A stretch of DNA of 64,000 nucleotides from Anaerolineaceae bacterium (GCA_003569365.1 BGOS01000028.1:36226-100225); one strand, 5' to 3'; positions 17,709 to 27,122 are shown, counted from the first letter of the stretch. Made by a program: numbers and translations. The notes: generated from the letters alone by a model not told the origin.

Positions 17709-19424
17709 ATGTTTACACAAACGAGTAATGGCGCTGGCCACCGGATCGCAATCCATAACCGGCGTTTTCCGGGTCACATGGCCGGATCGGTGTTTCTGCT
17801 TGCGCTTACTTTGCTCAACAGCTGCAGCCTGCTTCAGCCTGAAGCGCTCCCCCTTGTGGCAAGCAAACCAAAGAACACGCTTACGCCGACCCCCTACCGA
17901 TTGCAGCAAGCCACGATTACAGATCTTGTGGCTGAGGTTCGCGCGCGCAATGCATCGTTTCGAGCCATGGCCCCGGCTGTGTCCGGAACCGTAATTTCAG
18001 TTGGCGGCTTGGTGGAAACCGGCGTGTCAAGCCGCGCGCGGGTCACACTAAGTGACGGGGCAATCATCCGTCTTGATGAGAACTCATCGTTCGAGTTGGC
18101 CGAAATGGAACTTGACTCCGGCTATGACCCAATCACAAAGCTGAAGCTGCTGGGGGGCCGGGTGTGGGCGCAAATCAGAGGCGGCAGTCTGGAGGTTGAA
18201 ACGGCTTATTCTGTGGCAACCGTGCGCGGGTCCAAGATGGGCGTGGGCATTTCTGAAACTGGCGATGTTGTGGTAACCAACCTCGAGGGCGCAGTGAAGC
18301 TTGAAGTGGGCGGGGTGGCCGTGGACGTCGGGCGCGGCGAGCAGGCGCTAATTCCGCAAGGCGGGGGCGCACCTGTGGTGGGTCCGATGGATCAGGCACA
18401 ACTCGAGGCGTGGGTTGCCAACAATCCGGAAGCAATTAGCAATGCGCTCACTTTATTTCCGGAGCTGCGGCTAGTGCTGCCAACGCGGCTGCCGACCAAC
18501 ACGGCAATGCCCGGTTTAGTGGAGCGCGCGCTTGGTGCGCTGGACACCATGGCCAATGCTGCGCAAGGGCGCCATGCAACACCGCTGCCCACGCGCGATT
18601 TGGCGCTGATGGGGCCGGTTGCTTCCGCGGTGCTGCCGACTGGCACGCCCGTGCCCACGCGCATGAAGCTGCCGGCTGAGGGCACCATGCCGCCAAGTCC
18701 CATGCCACCGGCAACAGTTATGCCGACCGCTGAACCGGCAACGCCACGGCCAACCCAGCAGCCAACTGCACCTGCATCCTTTAGTGTGCAGGTGGCGCCC
18801 ACCGCCACGGTGCCGCCAGCTGCGCAGCCAACGGCTGCGGCGCTGGCCGTGTGTGAACCAGACATGCTCAGCAATGGCAGCTTTGAGAGCGGTGATTTCA
18901 AGTGCTGGATCCTCGACAAATCCGACCCCGATGGCACGTGGGGACTGGCTGATGCGGCGTTGACCGTGGCCAACGGTGCGCAGGTGTATGACTTTGCCAG
19001 CAAACGCGATGAGCCGCAAGTTTCGCCCGGGCTTCCTGCCAGCTTCGCCGTGACGGAAGGCCGGCGGGCTGCGTTTGTGATCGCCAACAAGCCCGGAACT
19101 TTCCGCGCTTATCAGGATGTTACGCTGCGGGCTTGCGCAACCGGCCTCACGTGGGATATGCAATACGCCACCCACAATGCCTACGGCTTGAACACGCGCG
19201 AGTATGTTGCGGTGGACATCCGGTCTCCGGGTGCGGACACGCGCCAAGTGGCGTTGTTTGTAGCCACCGCGGGGCGTGATGCTGCAAGCGCGTCCTCAAA
19301 ATCTTATACGGCGGACCTCACTAAATATGCGGGGCAGGCTATTCGGTTTGATATTGAGATAGTCACCCAGAGCGGCCAGTTCGAAGCGGGCTTCGACAAC
19401 TTCAAAATAACCGGCTGCAAATGA
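17709..19424 (+). CDS. FecR-domain lipoprotein with C-terminal carbohydrate-binding-like domain
   Basis: The 571-residue protein has a signal with lipobox 'LTLLNSCSLL' and a FecR domain (about 90-225), visible as 'RARVTLSDGAIIRLDENSSFEL', 'GGRVWAQI', 'VATVRGSKMGVGI' and 'GRGEQALI'. A long Pro/Thr/Ala linker (about 260-380) follows, then a C-terminal beta-domain starting 'NGSFESGDFKCW', typical of secreted carbohydrate-binding or discoidin-like modules. In TonB systems FecR senses an outer-membrane signal, but no sigma factor or receptor is near, so a surface structural role is more likely. A TAAAAT box (17697-17702) ends six bases before the ATG, suggesting a leaderless transcript. Confidence 0.85.
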   Translation: MFTQTSNGAGHRIAIHNRRFPGHMAGSVFLLALTLLNSCSLLQPEALPLVASKPKNTLTPTPYRLQQATITDLVAEVRARNASFRAMAPAVSGTVISVGGLVETGVSSRARVTLSDGAIIRLDENSSFELAEMELDSGYDPITKLKLLGGRVWAQIRGGSLEVETAYSVATVRGSKMGVGISETGDVVVTNLEGAVKLEVGGVAVDVGRGEQALIPQGGGAPVVGPMDQAQLEAWVANNPEAISNALTLFPELRLVLPTRLPTNTAMPGLVERALGALDTMANAAQGRHATPLPTRDLALMGPVASAVLPTGTPVPTRMKLPAEGTMPPSPMPPATVMPTAEPATPRPTQQPTAPASFSVQVAPTATVPPAAQPTAAALAVCEPDMLSNGSFESGDFKCWILDKSDPDGTWGLADAALTVANGAQVYDFASKRDEPQVSPGLPASFAVTEGRRAAFVIANKPGTFRAYQDVTLRACATGLTWDMQYATHNAYGLNTREYVAVDIRSPGADTRQVALFVATAGRDAASASSKSYTADLTKYAGQAIRFDIEIVTQSGQFEAGFDNFKITGCK

Positions 19425-19470
19425 GCGGCGGGCGGCAGCAAACCCGCCGCCAACCGTAACCAGAATATTG

Positions 19471-19505
19471 AGCGCTGGATGCCCGCATCCAGCGCTTTGT
19501 TGATT
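19471..19505. terminator. Terminator between convergent FecR and pfk genes
   Basis: An 11-base perfect stem, agcgctggatg (19471-19481) and catccagcgct (19486-19496), with a four-base loop, followed by TTGTTGATT on the plus strand. It lies 47 bases after the FecR stop and may also serve the minus-strand pfk gene. Confidence 0.75.
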
Positions 19506-21768
19506 AATGGCTTGGGCTTTGGGCGGACCGCGGGCCGGCTTGCGCCATTGACTGCATCACCGGCAGCAGGGCCAGCCACCACTGCTCGCGCGGCCGCGCA
19601 GTCACAGCATCCATCATGATTGGAAACTGCGCCAGCGGCGTGAACTGTACTTGTCCTGCGCGCAGCCCGATGAAGGCGCCCGCGGGCTCGGCCTGCTGGC
19701 CCTGCTCGTAAATGTAGTCAAGGCACTTGGTGGCGAGGCGGGTGGCCTGGATGCGGTCAAATGGCGAAGGATCCCCGCCCTGCTGCAGATGCCCGAGGAT
19801 TGCGTAGCGCGCCTCGAAGATCCCGCGGCCCTCCTCAGCAAACAGCCGCCACATGAAGCGTGTGTCATAAACCGCATTGCAATATTCATTGCGAATAATC
19901 AGCCCCAGCTTCTTGTCCTGTTTGAATCCGGTTGCCATGGCTTGCACATCAGCCTGCAGTTCTGCCAACTGCACGCCCTGCTCATGCAGATAGACGCGCT
20001 CGGCGCCGGTTGCCATGCCGGACATCAGCGCAAGGTAGCCGCAGTAGCGCCCCATCACCTCCACCACCATCACGCGCCGGGATGCCACTGCAGACTGCTT
20101 GATTTTGTCCACTGCTTCTACGATGTTGTTGAGCGCCGTGTCTGTTCCGATGCTCAGGTCTGAGCCGGGCAGGTCATTGTCAATGGTGGCTGGCAGGCAT
20201 ACCAGCGGAATGCAGAACTCCGGGTGGTTGGCACGCTGCTGCAGCAGGCTGTGCGCTGCGCGATACGCACTGTAGCCGCCCACAAACAGCATCGCCTGCA
20301 CATTTTGCGCTGCGAAGGTGCGTGCAATTGCCGCATAGTCGGCTGCTGTCAGCAATTTGCGGCTTGTTCCCAGCTGGGCGCCGCCCATATGCGCCCAGCC
20401 GTTTACGCTCATCCACGTCAGCTCGCTTATGCGGTTGTCAATCATGCCCTGCACACCATCTGCAATACCCAGCATTGTGTGGCCCTGATCAATGCCCATG
20501 CGCACGGCTGCGCGCACGGCGGTGTTCATGCCGGCTGCGGCTCCGCCACTGGTGACGATGGCAATGCGCATCTGGCGGCGCCCGGGCTGCGGCGCATGCG
20601 GGAGGGCGCGCACCAGAGTGCGCACGGTCCGGAACGCATCGCGAAAGCTGCTGCCGCGCAGCTCCATGGCGCGCTCGTAGTCGGTGGAGCTCATTGCAGC
20701 AGCAATTGCCTGCACGGTGGCAAGGCAGGCATGCAGGGGCGTGATGACTGCGCGATTGCCGCGGATGCCCACCAGCTGCGGCTGTGTGCCGGGCAGCGCT
20801 TGCAGCAAGTGCATCACAGCTGCGCTCCCAAGAATTGTGCTGAGGTTGCGATCGAATGCGCTCGGGGCGCCGCCGCGCTGCACGTGGCCAAGAATGGTGA
20901 GGCGCACCTCCTCTTGCAAGTGCTCCTCCAGCGCCGCCTTCACCTCGCCGGAGCTAACCGGGTTGCCGTGCCAGTCGCGCGCACCTTCCGCCACAATCAC
21001 CATGCTGTCACGGCGGCCGATTTTGCGCCCGGCGCGCAGCACGCTGCTCATTTTTTGTTGCCACTCATTCAGATTGGGCGGGCTCTCCGGTATCAACACC
21101 CAGTCCGCGCCGGTGGCCAGTGCGCTCATCAGCGCCAGGTACCCGCAGCTGCGGCCCATCACCTCCACCACAAAGCTGCGCTGGTGGCTGGCTGCTGTGC
21201 TGGTGATGGCGTCAACCGCATTGGTGATGCGGTGCAGGGCACTGTCGGCGCCGATGCTGATGTCGGTGCCGGGAATGTCGTTGTCGATGGAGCCCGGCAA
21301 GCCGGCGATAAACAGCTCCGGAAAACTGGCTGCCATGCTTGCCGGCACGCTGCCGTCCGCCACTAGCTCGCGCAGCAGCTCCGGCCACTCGTTGTACAGC
21401 AGTTGGGCGCCGGTCAGGCTGCCATCTCCTCCCACCACTACCAGCCGGTCAATGCCGGCCCGCAACAAGTTGGCAGTGGCGCGCTTGCGCCCGGCGCGGG
21501 TAAGAAATTCAGCGCTGCGCGCTGTGCCAATTATGGTGCCGCCTTTTTGAATAATGTTGCTGACGCTGTCCCATTGCATTTGGCGGATGCTGTTCCCGCC
21601 CTCGATCAGCCCCTGCAATCCCTCGTAGATGGCGTAGGCTTCGGCGCCTTGGTCTAGTGCAGTCCGTACCACGGCGCGCACCGCGGCATTCATCCCGGGA
21701 GCGTCACCGCCACTCGTCAACACGCCGATGCGCATCACATGCTTGTCGGCCGCAGGCGGGTTAGCCAT
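19504..21768 (-). CDS. Tandem double-domain 6-phosphofructokinase
   Basis: Two complete PFK domains are joined in 754 residues (usual bacterial PfkA is about 320). The N-half (1-395) has 'TSGGDAPGMN' and GGDGS (113-117, ATP-type) plus PGSIDND (158-164), with the catalytic Asp and a Ser replacing the usual Thr. The C-half (about 400-754) has 'TSGGAAAGMN', GGYSA (497-501) in place of GGDGS, and PATIDND (526-532). The C-half has thus lost ATP/Mg-binding residues but keeps sugar-phosphate-binding motifs such as 'VVEVMGRYCGYLA'. This division, with a catalytic N-half and a probably regulatory C-half, mirrors eukaryotic PFK. It catalyses ATP-dependent phosphorylation of fructose 6-phosphate. Start overlaps the upstream TPR gene by one base. 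Confidence 0.93.
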   Translation of the reverse strand: MANPPAADKHVMRIGVLTSGGDAPGMNAAVRAVVRTALDQGAEAYAIYEGLQGLIEGGNSIRQMQWDSVSNIIQKGGTIIGTARSAEFLTRAGRKRATANLLRAGIDRLVVVGGDGSLTGAQLLYNEWPELLRELVADGSVPASMAASFPELFIAGLPGSIDNDIPGTDISIGADSALHRITNAVDAITSTAASHQRSFVVEVMGRSCGYLALMSALATGADWVLIPESPPNLNEWQQKMSSVLRAGRKIGRRDSMVIVAEGARDWHGNPVSSGEVKAALEEHLQEEVRLTILGHVQRGGAPSAFDRNLSTILGSAAVMHLLQALPGTQPQLVGIRGNRAVITPLHACLATVQAIAAAMSSTDYERAMELRGSSFRDAFRTVRTLVRALPHAPQPGRRQMRIAIVTSGGAAAGMNTAVRAAVRMGIDQGHTMLGIADGVQGMIDNRISELTWMSVNGWAHMGGAQLGTSRKLLTAADYAAIARTFAAQNVQAMLFVGGYSAYRAAHSLLQQRANHPEFCIPLVCLPATIDNDLPGSDLSIGTDTALNNIVEAVDKIKQSAVASRRVMVVEVMGRYCGYLALMSGMATGAERVYLHEQGVQLAELQADVQAMATGFKQDKKLGLIIRNEYCNAVYDTRFMWRLFAEEGRGIFEARYAILGHLQQGGDPSPFDRIQATRLATKCLDYIYEQGQQAEPAGAFIGLRAGQVQFTPLAQFPIMMDAVTARPREQWWLALLPVMQSMAQAGPRSAQSPSH

Positions 21769-23078
21769 CAGTAGCCGGGAGTGGGAGTGGCTGCGGCTGC
21801 GGGCTGTGGCGTTTCACTCGCAACCGGCACAGCGGTTTTATCTGCTGTTGGGGTACTGTTTGCGTCGGGAGTGGTGGTCTCAGCGCCAGGGGTTCCACCA
21901 AGTTCGCAGATTGCGCGCCCTTCGGCCACGATGTTCTGCACCACTTCGTCATCCGCAGCAAACGCAGCCACCTGGCTGAATACCGGCAGCGCGCGGTCAC
22001 ATTTGAGGTAAGCCGCGAGCACAGATCCGAAGGTGTAGTAGTACTCAAGTGTTTCTGGCTTCAGCGGCATGCCGCTCACAACGGCGGCTGTGAGCGGGTG
22101 GGTGCAACCATCAATTGCGCAGCCGAGGTCCGTCACCGCGCCCTCGTAGTTTAACGCCTTGAACTCCACCAGCCCCAGGCGCCCATAAATATCCGGATTG
22201 GTTGGTTCAAGCTCCAGCGCCGTTTCAATATATTGCGCGGCGCGTTGATACTCGCCGGTTTGAAAATAGGTGCGGGCAATCGAAAGCAGCGGCGCAGTAT
22301 CTTTGGGGTCCAGGGCACTTGCCCGTTGAAAATATTCCACCGCAGTCTCGTATTGTCCCAACACGCGATAGCTGAGCCCGAGGCGCATGTAAATCAAGCC
22401 GAGGTTGGGGTTAATTGTGGCCGCGGTTTGGTAGGCAATGATTGCATCCTCATAAGCTGCCACGCTTTCCAGGTAGTAGCCGTAAGCGCGCTGCACATCC
22501 ATGCTGTTGGAGTTGAGGCTGACTGCCAGGCGGGCTTCATCGCCGGCTTGCGCGTACTTCTGCAAGTCGGTGAGGATCTCTGCGTAATAGGCGTGCGCAA
22601 GCGCGTTGTTGGGATCCAGCTGAATTGCGCGCACACTTGCGCGGCTGCCTTCTTCGTAATCGCCGGTCCAGTCCAGCGCAAACGCGCGCACAGCATGCGC
22701 GCTGCTGTCTTCCGGCAGCACCAGCACAGCCGTATTGGCAGACTCAAGGCCTGCTTCCGCGTCGCCCGCATAAACTTGCAAGCGCGCGAGTTTTACCCAG
22801 TACGCTGCATTTGCAGGCTCCGCCTCCGTTGCTTTTTGATAGGTCTCAATTGCGCGTCGCAGCCGCCCGGCTGAGAAGTGCGCTTCGGCTTCTTCGGCGA
22901 AAGAGACTGCACTGCGGGTGGCGGTGGGTGTCGCCATCAGCATCGGGCGCACGTTGCCCTGATGCTGCTCGCGAATAATGTAAATGCCCAGCACAATCAG
23001 CGCCAAATAAAGCGCCACGCGCCCCGGACGACTGCGCTTTTGGCGCCGCAAAGTAAATTTCCCCCGATCTAGATACAT
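21768..23078 (-). CDS. Membrane-anchored tetratricopeptide-repeat protein
   Basis: The 436-residue protein has a basic N-terminus, one transmembrane helix (about 21-35, 'VALYLALIVLGIYII'), and then about eight TPR units between roughly 55 and 330, for example 'AETYQKATEAEPANAAYW'-type and 'AVEYFQRASALDPKD'. The end is a Thr/Pro/Ala tail. TPR arrays mediate protein contacts; the partner is unknown. The ATG at 23078 is chosen because upstream residues are not conserved-looking. It overlaps pfk by one base, so the two are likely cotranscribed, possibly only by chance. Confidence 0.85.
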   Translation of the reverse strand: MYLDRGKFTLRRQKRSRPGRVALYLALIVLGIYIIREQHQGNVRPMLMATPTATRSAVSFAEEAEAHFSAGRLRRAIETYQKATEAEPANAAYWVKLARLQVYAGDAEAGLESANTAVLVLPEDSSAHAVRAFALDWTGDYEEGSRASVRAIQLDPNNALAHAYYAEILTDLQKYAQAGDEARLAVSLNSNSMDVQRAYGYYLESVAAYEDAIIAYQTAATINPNLGLIYMRLGLSYRVLGQYETAVEYFQRASALDPKDTAPLLSIARTYFQTGEYQRAAQYIETALELEPTNPDIYGRLGLVEFKALNYEGAVTDLGCAIDGCTHPLTAAVVSGMPLKPETLEYYYTFGSVLAAYLKCDRALPVFSQVAAFAADDEVVQNIVAEGRAICELGGTPGAETTTPDANSTPTADKTAVPVASETPQPAAAATPTPGY

Positions 23079-23172
23079 GTGCTTGTTGGATATTCGGTGC
23101 CACCATAAATGATACCGTCTAAAGCCCTGTTGTACAGGTTGCGACAAGTCGCAAAGATATAATCGCACTATC

Positions 23173-24138
23173 TTGCAAGCACCACAGTCTGAAGTGCCGG
23201 CAACCCGCCCTGTTAGAAGCGCCTGGGTGTCCATCGGGCTGCCGCTGGTTGCCGTCTTGCTGGCGGCTGGTCTTGCCGGCTATGGCGGCTACAACGCTGG
23301 CACCGAGAACCGGCGCCACGCTGCCGCCACGGAACTGGCAGATGATTTGGCGGAGCAGTTTGAAATGGCACAGCGCGACTTTGACGGCGGCCAGCCGTTG
23401 CTTGCCCTGCAGCGGCTTGAGTATGTTGAACGCTTTGCCCCACAGTTCGCCGGCTTGGCGGAGTTGCTTGCACGTGTGCGTGCGGCCGCACAGCCCACCG
23501 CGAATGGGGCAACCGCCACACAGCCGCCGCCGCCAGCCACTGCCCTGCCCTCTGACCCGGCCGAGTTGTTTGCCAAGCTGCAAGCAGCGTACAAGGCGGA
23601 TGACTGGTCCGCTGTGGTGCAGCTTGCGTCTGCATTGCACGCCAGCGCGCCGGATTATGAGAGCAGCACTGTGGGCGCGCAACTGTTTGTGGGGCTGCGC
23701 AATCGCGGCATGGAAGCCATCAACAAGGGCAGCCTGGGGCCGGGCATCACGTGGCTGGAGCGCGCTGATGAGCTGGCGCCGCTGGATGCGGATGCGCTTC
23801 AGTTGCTGCAATGGGCGCGCATGTACACACTGGCAAACTCGTGGTGGGGAATTAATTGGCCAAACGCAATTGGCCAGTATCGCGAGCTCTATTCCATCGC
23901 ACCATACTTTATGGATACACGGGTGCGCCTGCGCGAAGCCTACGCCGAATACGGGGCACTGCTAATTGCCACCGATGCCTGCGCTGCGCAGCTGCAATTT
24001 GCGGCTGCGCTGGAATTAGAGGTCATGCCCGAACTTGAGGCGCAGCGTTTGGCAGCAGAGCAGTTATGTGTGGTGACCGCCACGCCCCCGGTTGAAGAAA
24101 CACCCGCGCCCGCGCCTACGCTCACGCCCGCGCCATGA
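23173..24138 (+). CDS. Membrane protein with TPR-like helical region, unknown function
   Basis: A 321-residue protein with one N-terminal transmembrane helix (about 18-38, 'VSIGLPLVAVLLAAGLAG') and helical-repeat-like segments ('ALQRLEYVERFAPQFAGL' and 'GITWLERADELAPLDADAL'), with Pro/Thr linkers in between and at the C-terminus. It resembles the TPR protein on the other side of the gap in architecture, but I cannot name a family. It begins with TTG. A TATAAT box (23158-23163) ends nine bases before it and no Shine-Dalgarno is visible, so it may be leaderless. Confidence 0.7.
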   Translation: MQAPQSEVPATRPVRSAWVSIGLPLVAVLLAAGLAGYGGYNAGTENRRHAAATELADDLAEQFEMAQRDFDGGQPLLALQRLEYVERFAPQFAGLAELLARVRAAAQPTANGATATQPPPPATALPSDPAELFAKLQAAYKADDWSAVVQLASALHASAPDYESSTVGAQLFVGLRNRGMEAINKGSLGPGITWLERADELAPLDADALQLLQWARMYTLANSWWGINWPNAIGQYRELYSIAPYFMDTRVRLREAYAEYGALLIATDACAAQLQFAAALELEVMPELEAQRLAAEQLCVVTATPPVEETPAPAPTLTPAP

Positions 24139-24210
24139 GCCTGTTTTGGCCGCGCGGCGCAGCAATATGTGCGGCATGCTTACGGCGCACTGCGGTCTTT
24201 GCCCGCAGAC

Positions 24211-24239
24211 TTGACGCTGATGCAGCGCGTGGCTATACT
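24211..24239 (+). promoter_or_regulatory. Sigma-70-type promoter for the tRNA-Pro/Gly unit
   Basis: TTGACG (24211-24216), a 17-base spacer, and TATACT (24234-24239). The tRNA-Pro 5' end lies nine bases downstream of the -10 box, as expected for a start at or just before the tRNA. Confidence 0.8.
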
Positions 24240-24248
24240 GAAAGCCTT

Positions 24249-24321
24249 CGGGGTGTGGCGCAGTTGGTAGCGCACCGCGTTTGGGACGCGGGGGCCCGCG
24301 GTTCGAGTCCGCGCACCCCGA
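24249..24321 (+). tRNA. tRNA-Pro (anticodon TGG)
   Basis: Acceptor stem cggggtg/caccccg, anticodon stem ccgcg/cgcgg around loop tttggga (TGG), and a T-arm with ttcgagt. The discriminator is A; CCA is not encoded. It is separated by only seven bases from tRNA-Gly. Confidence 0.95.
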
Positions 24322-24328
24322 CTGGCCG

Positions 24329-24400
24329 GCGGGCGTCGCCAAGTGGTAAGGCATCAGCCTTCCAAGCTGATATTCACGGGTTCGAATCCCGTCGCCCGCT
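24329..24400 (+). tRNA. tRNA-Gly (anticodon TCC)
   Basis: Acceptor stem gcgggcg/cgcccgc, anticodon stem tcagc/gctga around loop cttccaa (TCC), and T-arm cgggttcgaatcccg. CCA is not encoded. Likely cotranscribed with tRNA-Pro. Confidence 0.95.
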
Positions 24401-24411
24401 CTAGCGACTTC

Positions 24412-24443
24412 GAAGCGCATGCGGCTATGCGCTTCTTTATTTA
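24412..24443 (+). terminator. Terminator after tRNA-Pro/tRNA-Gly
   Basis: Stem gaagcgcat (24412-24420) and atgcgcttc (24427-24435) with a six-base loop, followed by TTTATTTAT. It separates the first two tRNAs from tRNA-Met. Confidence 0.85.
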
Positions 24444-24528
24444 TGCGGGTTGTGTATCCAAGTTTTGCAAACAGCGCCGCGGGTTGCTGCCGGCAATGGT
24501 ATTATTCAGCTGCACAGCGTATGCAAAG

Positions 24529-24600
24529 GGGCTTGTAGCTCAATGGCAGAGCAGCCGGCTCATAACCGGTAGGTTCCAGGTTCGAATCCTGGCGGGCCCA
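24529..24600 (+). tRNA. tRNA-Met (anticodon CAT)
   Basis: Acceptor stem gggcttg/cgggccc (two G-T pairs), anticodon stem gccgg/ccggt around loop ctcataa (CAT), and T-arm ccagg-ttcgaat-cctgg. The initiator GGG/CCC anticodon-stem run is absent and the first acceptor pair is G-C, so elongator Met is most likely. A tRNA-Ile with lysidine cannot be excluded. CCA is not encoded. Confidence 0.9.
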
Positions 24601-24674
24601 CAACCCGCGCATTCATATCCACTACTCCGTACTACTTTTTGTGCCTTGCCCGCCCCCTAAAATGAGCCGCTGAT

Positions 24675-25442
24675 ATGTCACGCCGCCGCATGGGAGAGTT
24701 TTTGATCCTCAACGCGATTGTGTCGTGCGCGGTGAGTCTGGCGGTGCTGCTAACGTGGAGCTATTGCTGCCAGACTGAGATGGGCCGGGCGCCGATCCCC
24801 ACGCCGGATGCCACACTGGCTGCAATTCAGATGGCCACCAACGCTGCCCTGCCGCAGACGCCAGTGCCCAGCCCGACTCCGCTCATTCATGTGGTGCGCC
24901 GCAATGAAACTATGGGAATTATTTCTAATTCTTATGGAATTACGGTTGAGGAATTGATGACTGCCAACGGATTGAGCGACCCCAATTCGCTTGACATCGG
25001 GCAGATGCTTGTGATTCCTGCGCCGCCCACCGCGCTGCCAGCAACCAGCCTGCCGCAAGAGACTGCCGCTGCCGGAGCCGGCAGCACCCAGGCAGCACCG
25101 CTTGCACCTGCCACAACAGCGCCGCTGACGGACAGGCCGCAGCTCACCATCGTTGGCGTGACGAACGTGGGTGCGTACGAACAAGAACAGGTTGTGCTGG
25201 TTAATTCCGGCGGCACGGTTAGCTTGGCGGGTTGGCAGCTGGCCGGCCCCGATGATGCGGCTTACAAGTTTCCCGGGCTGCGGCTGAACAACAAGGGGCG
25301 CGTGGCAGTGCACTCAGCTGCCGGCCAGGACACCGTGATCGATTTGTACTGGGCGCGGGCCGGCGCAGTTTGGCAGAGCGGGTCGCAAGTGCGCCTGATT
25401 GACGCGCAAGGGGCAGTGCACGCCACCTTTGCAGTGCCGTAG
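24675..25442 (+). CDS. Membrane-anchored LysM + lamin-tail-domain protein
   Basis: A 255-residue exported protein. One N-terminal signal/anchor helix (about 8-28) and a Pro/Thr linker lead to a LysM domain (about 70-115, 'HVVRRNETMGIISNSYGITVEELM'). A second linker leads to a C-terminal lamin-tail domain (about 155-255), with 'QVVLVNSGGTVSLAGWQL' and 'KFPGLRLNNKGRVAVHS'. LysM binds peptidoglycan; LTDs occur in many secreted bacterial surface proteins and nucleases. A wall-associated role is inferred. A TAAAAT box lies 11 bases upstream, and no Shine-Dalgarno is seen. Confidence 0.88.
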   Translation: MSRRRMGEFLILNAIVSCAVSLAVLLTWSYCCQTEMGRAPIPTPDATLAAIQMATNAALPQTPVPSPTPLIHVVRRNETMGIISNSYGITVEELMTANGLSDPNSLDIGQMLVIPAPPTALPATSLPQETAAAGAGSTQAAPLAPATTAPLTDRPQLTIVGVTNVGAYEQEQVVLVNSGGTVSLAGWQLAGPDDAAYKFPGLRLNNKGRVAVHSAAGQDTVIDLYWARAGAVWQSGSQVRLIDAQGAVHATFAVP

Positions 25443-25466
25443 CTTGCAGCCGACACAGCAGCCCGC

Positions 25467-27059
25467 ATGACCACTTCACAATCCCTTTACCTAAAGTGGC
25501 GCCCGGCGCAGTTTGATGGCGTGGTGGGGCAGCAGCATGTGGTGCAAACGCTGCTGAATGCACTGCGGGCAGGGCGCCCGTCGCATGCATATTTGTTTGC
25601 CGGCCCGCGCGGAACTGGCAAGACCAGTGTGGCGCGCCTGCTGGCGAAGGCGCTGAACTGCACCAATGCAGACGCAGCGCAGCGCCCGTGCGGTGCGTGT
25701 CCGCCCTGTGCAGCGGTGGCAGAAGGGCGCTTTCTGGATTTGATTGAAATTGACGCTGCTTCCAACAATAGCGTTGAGCATGTGCGCGACCTGCGCGACA
25801 AGATCAACTTCTCGCCTTCGATTGGCCGCTACAAGGTGTACATCATTGATGAGGTGCACATGCTTTCCGATGCGGCTTTCAACGCGCTGCTAAAAACACT
25901 GGAAGAGCCGCCGCCTTACGCAATTTTTGTATTGGCCACCACCGAAGCGCACAAAGTTCCCGCCACAGTTGCCTCGCGCTGCCAGCAGCATATCTTCCGG
26001 CGCATCGCGCTGCCGGAGATGGTGCAGCGCCTGAAGGACATCACGGGCGCTGAGGGCTTGGTAGTGGAGCCGGCTGTGCTGGAGCTGGTTGCGCGCCAGT
26101 CCACCGGCAGCCTGCGTGACGCCATTAGCCTGCTGGACCAGCTGGTTGCCTCAACTGAGGGCGCGCTGACACTGCAGCAGGCGCAATCCGTGGTTGGCTC
26201 CGCCAACGAACAGCTGCTGGCAGCTTTGGTGCAGGCATTGGCCGATGACCGGACTGCTGCCGGCCTGGATCTGATTAATGAAGCCATGGACCAGGGCACG
26301 GACCCGCGCCAGTTTGCGCGCCAGATTGTGGACTACTTGCGCGGCGTGATGCTGTGCAAGGTGGGGCATGCGCAGGGCACTGCGGCGCAGCATGCATCGG
26401 ACACTACCGCGACGATGCAGGCACTCGCTGCGCATTTTGATTTGGCGCAGCTGACTGCGGCTATGCGTGCATTTGATGAGGCCGGCCGCGAGCGACGCGG
26501 TGGCTGGCTGGCGCAGCTGCCGTTGGAGCTGGCGCTGCTGAACTGGCGCAGCTATGCGGCTGGAGCACATGCGCATACGCATGCACCGGCAGCCTTGCGG
26601 CCGGCGGCTGCGGCTCCCAAGCCGGCAGCTGCCCAGCCACGGGTCCAACCTGTAATCGCCGCGGAACCACCAAGCGCTGTGAGAGCCGCCGTGCCAGAGC
26701 AAGCGGTTGCAGCTGCAGAGGTTCCGGAGGTGTCGCGCCACTGGCCGGTGGTGCTGCAAAACTGCAAGGCGTTGCATCATTCCATGCCGGCGTTGCTGGA
26801 GTATTGCAGTCCACTGCGCATTGATGGCGATACATTGCTGCTGGGCGTGACGACGGCTTTTGCCCTCCAGAAACTGGATACGGAGGAGATGCGCGAGCGC
26901 TTGCGTGAGGCGGTGCTGCGCGCATCTGGACACGCGCTCAAGATGCGTTTTGTGCAGTCTGCGTTGCACGGCGCGGAGCTGCCCGCGGATGTTGCGAGTG
27001 ACGGCGTGGTGGCGGCAGCGGTCAAGCTCGGGGCACGCGCCCGCGAGCGCGGACGATAA
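25467..27059 (+). CDS. dnaX: DNA polymerase III subunits gamma/tau
   Basis: The clamp-loader ATPase (530 residues). The AAA+ P-loop is 'GPRGTGKTSVARLLAKALNC', the zinc site is 'CGACPPC' with an earlier Cys, and 'IIDEVHMLSDAAFNALLKTLEEPP' gives Walker B. The sensor 'SRCQQ' and 'GSLRDAISLLDQ' follow. Domain III and a Pro/Ala-rich C-terminal region are present but shorter than in E. coli tau. It is upstream of ebfC and recR, the classic dnaX-ybaB-recR order, so replication and repair are coordinated here. Confidence 0.97.
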   Translation: MTTSQSLYLKWRPAQFDGVVGQQHVVQTLLNALRAGRPSHAYLFAGPRGTGKTSVARLLAKALNCTNADAAQRPCGACPPCAAVAEGRFLDLIEIDAASNNSVEHVRDLRDKINFSPSIGRYKVYIIDEVHMLSDAAFNALLKTLEEPPPYAIFVLATTEAHKVPATVASRCQQHIFRRIALPEMVQRLKDITGAEGLVVEPAVLELVARQSTGSLRDAISLLDQLVASTEGALTLQQAQSVVGSANEQLLAALVQALADDRTAAGLDLINEAMDQGTDPRQFARQIVDYLRGVMLCKVGHAQGTAAQHASDTTATMQALAAHFDLAQLTAAMRAFDEAGRERRGGWLAQLPLELALLNWRSYAAGAHAHTHAPAALRPAAAAPKPAAAQPRVQPVIAAEPPSAVRAAVPEQAVAAAEVPEVSRHWPVVLQNCKALHHSMPALLEYCSPLRIDGDTLLLGVTTAFALQKLDTEEMRERLREAVLRASGHALKMRFVQSALHGAELPADVASDGVVAAAVKLGARARERGR

Positions 27060-27122
27060 ACTTATTTCATTGCATGCCTGGTGTGGCAGGTACACTGGGA
27101 CAATCTGCAGCGAGGAAACAAA

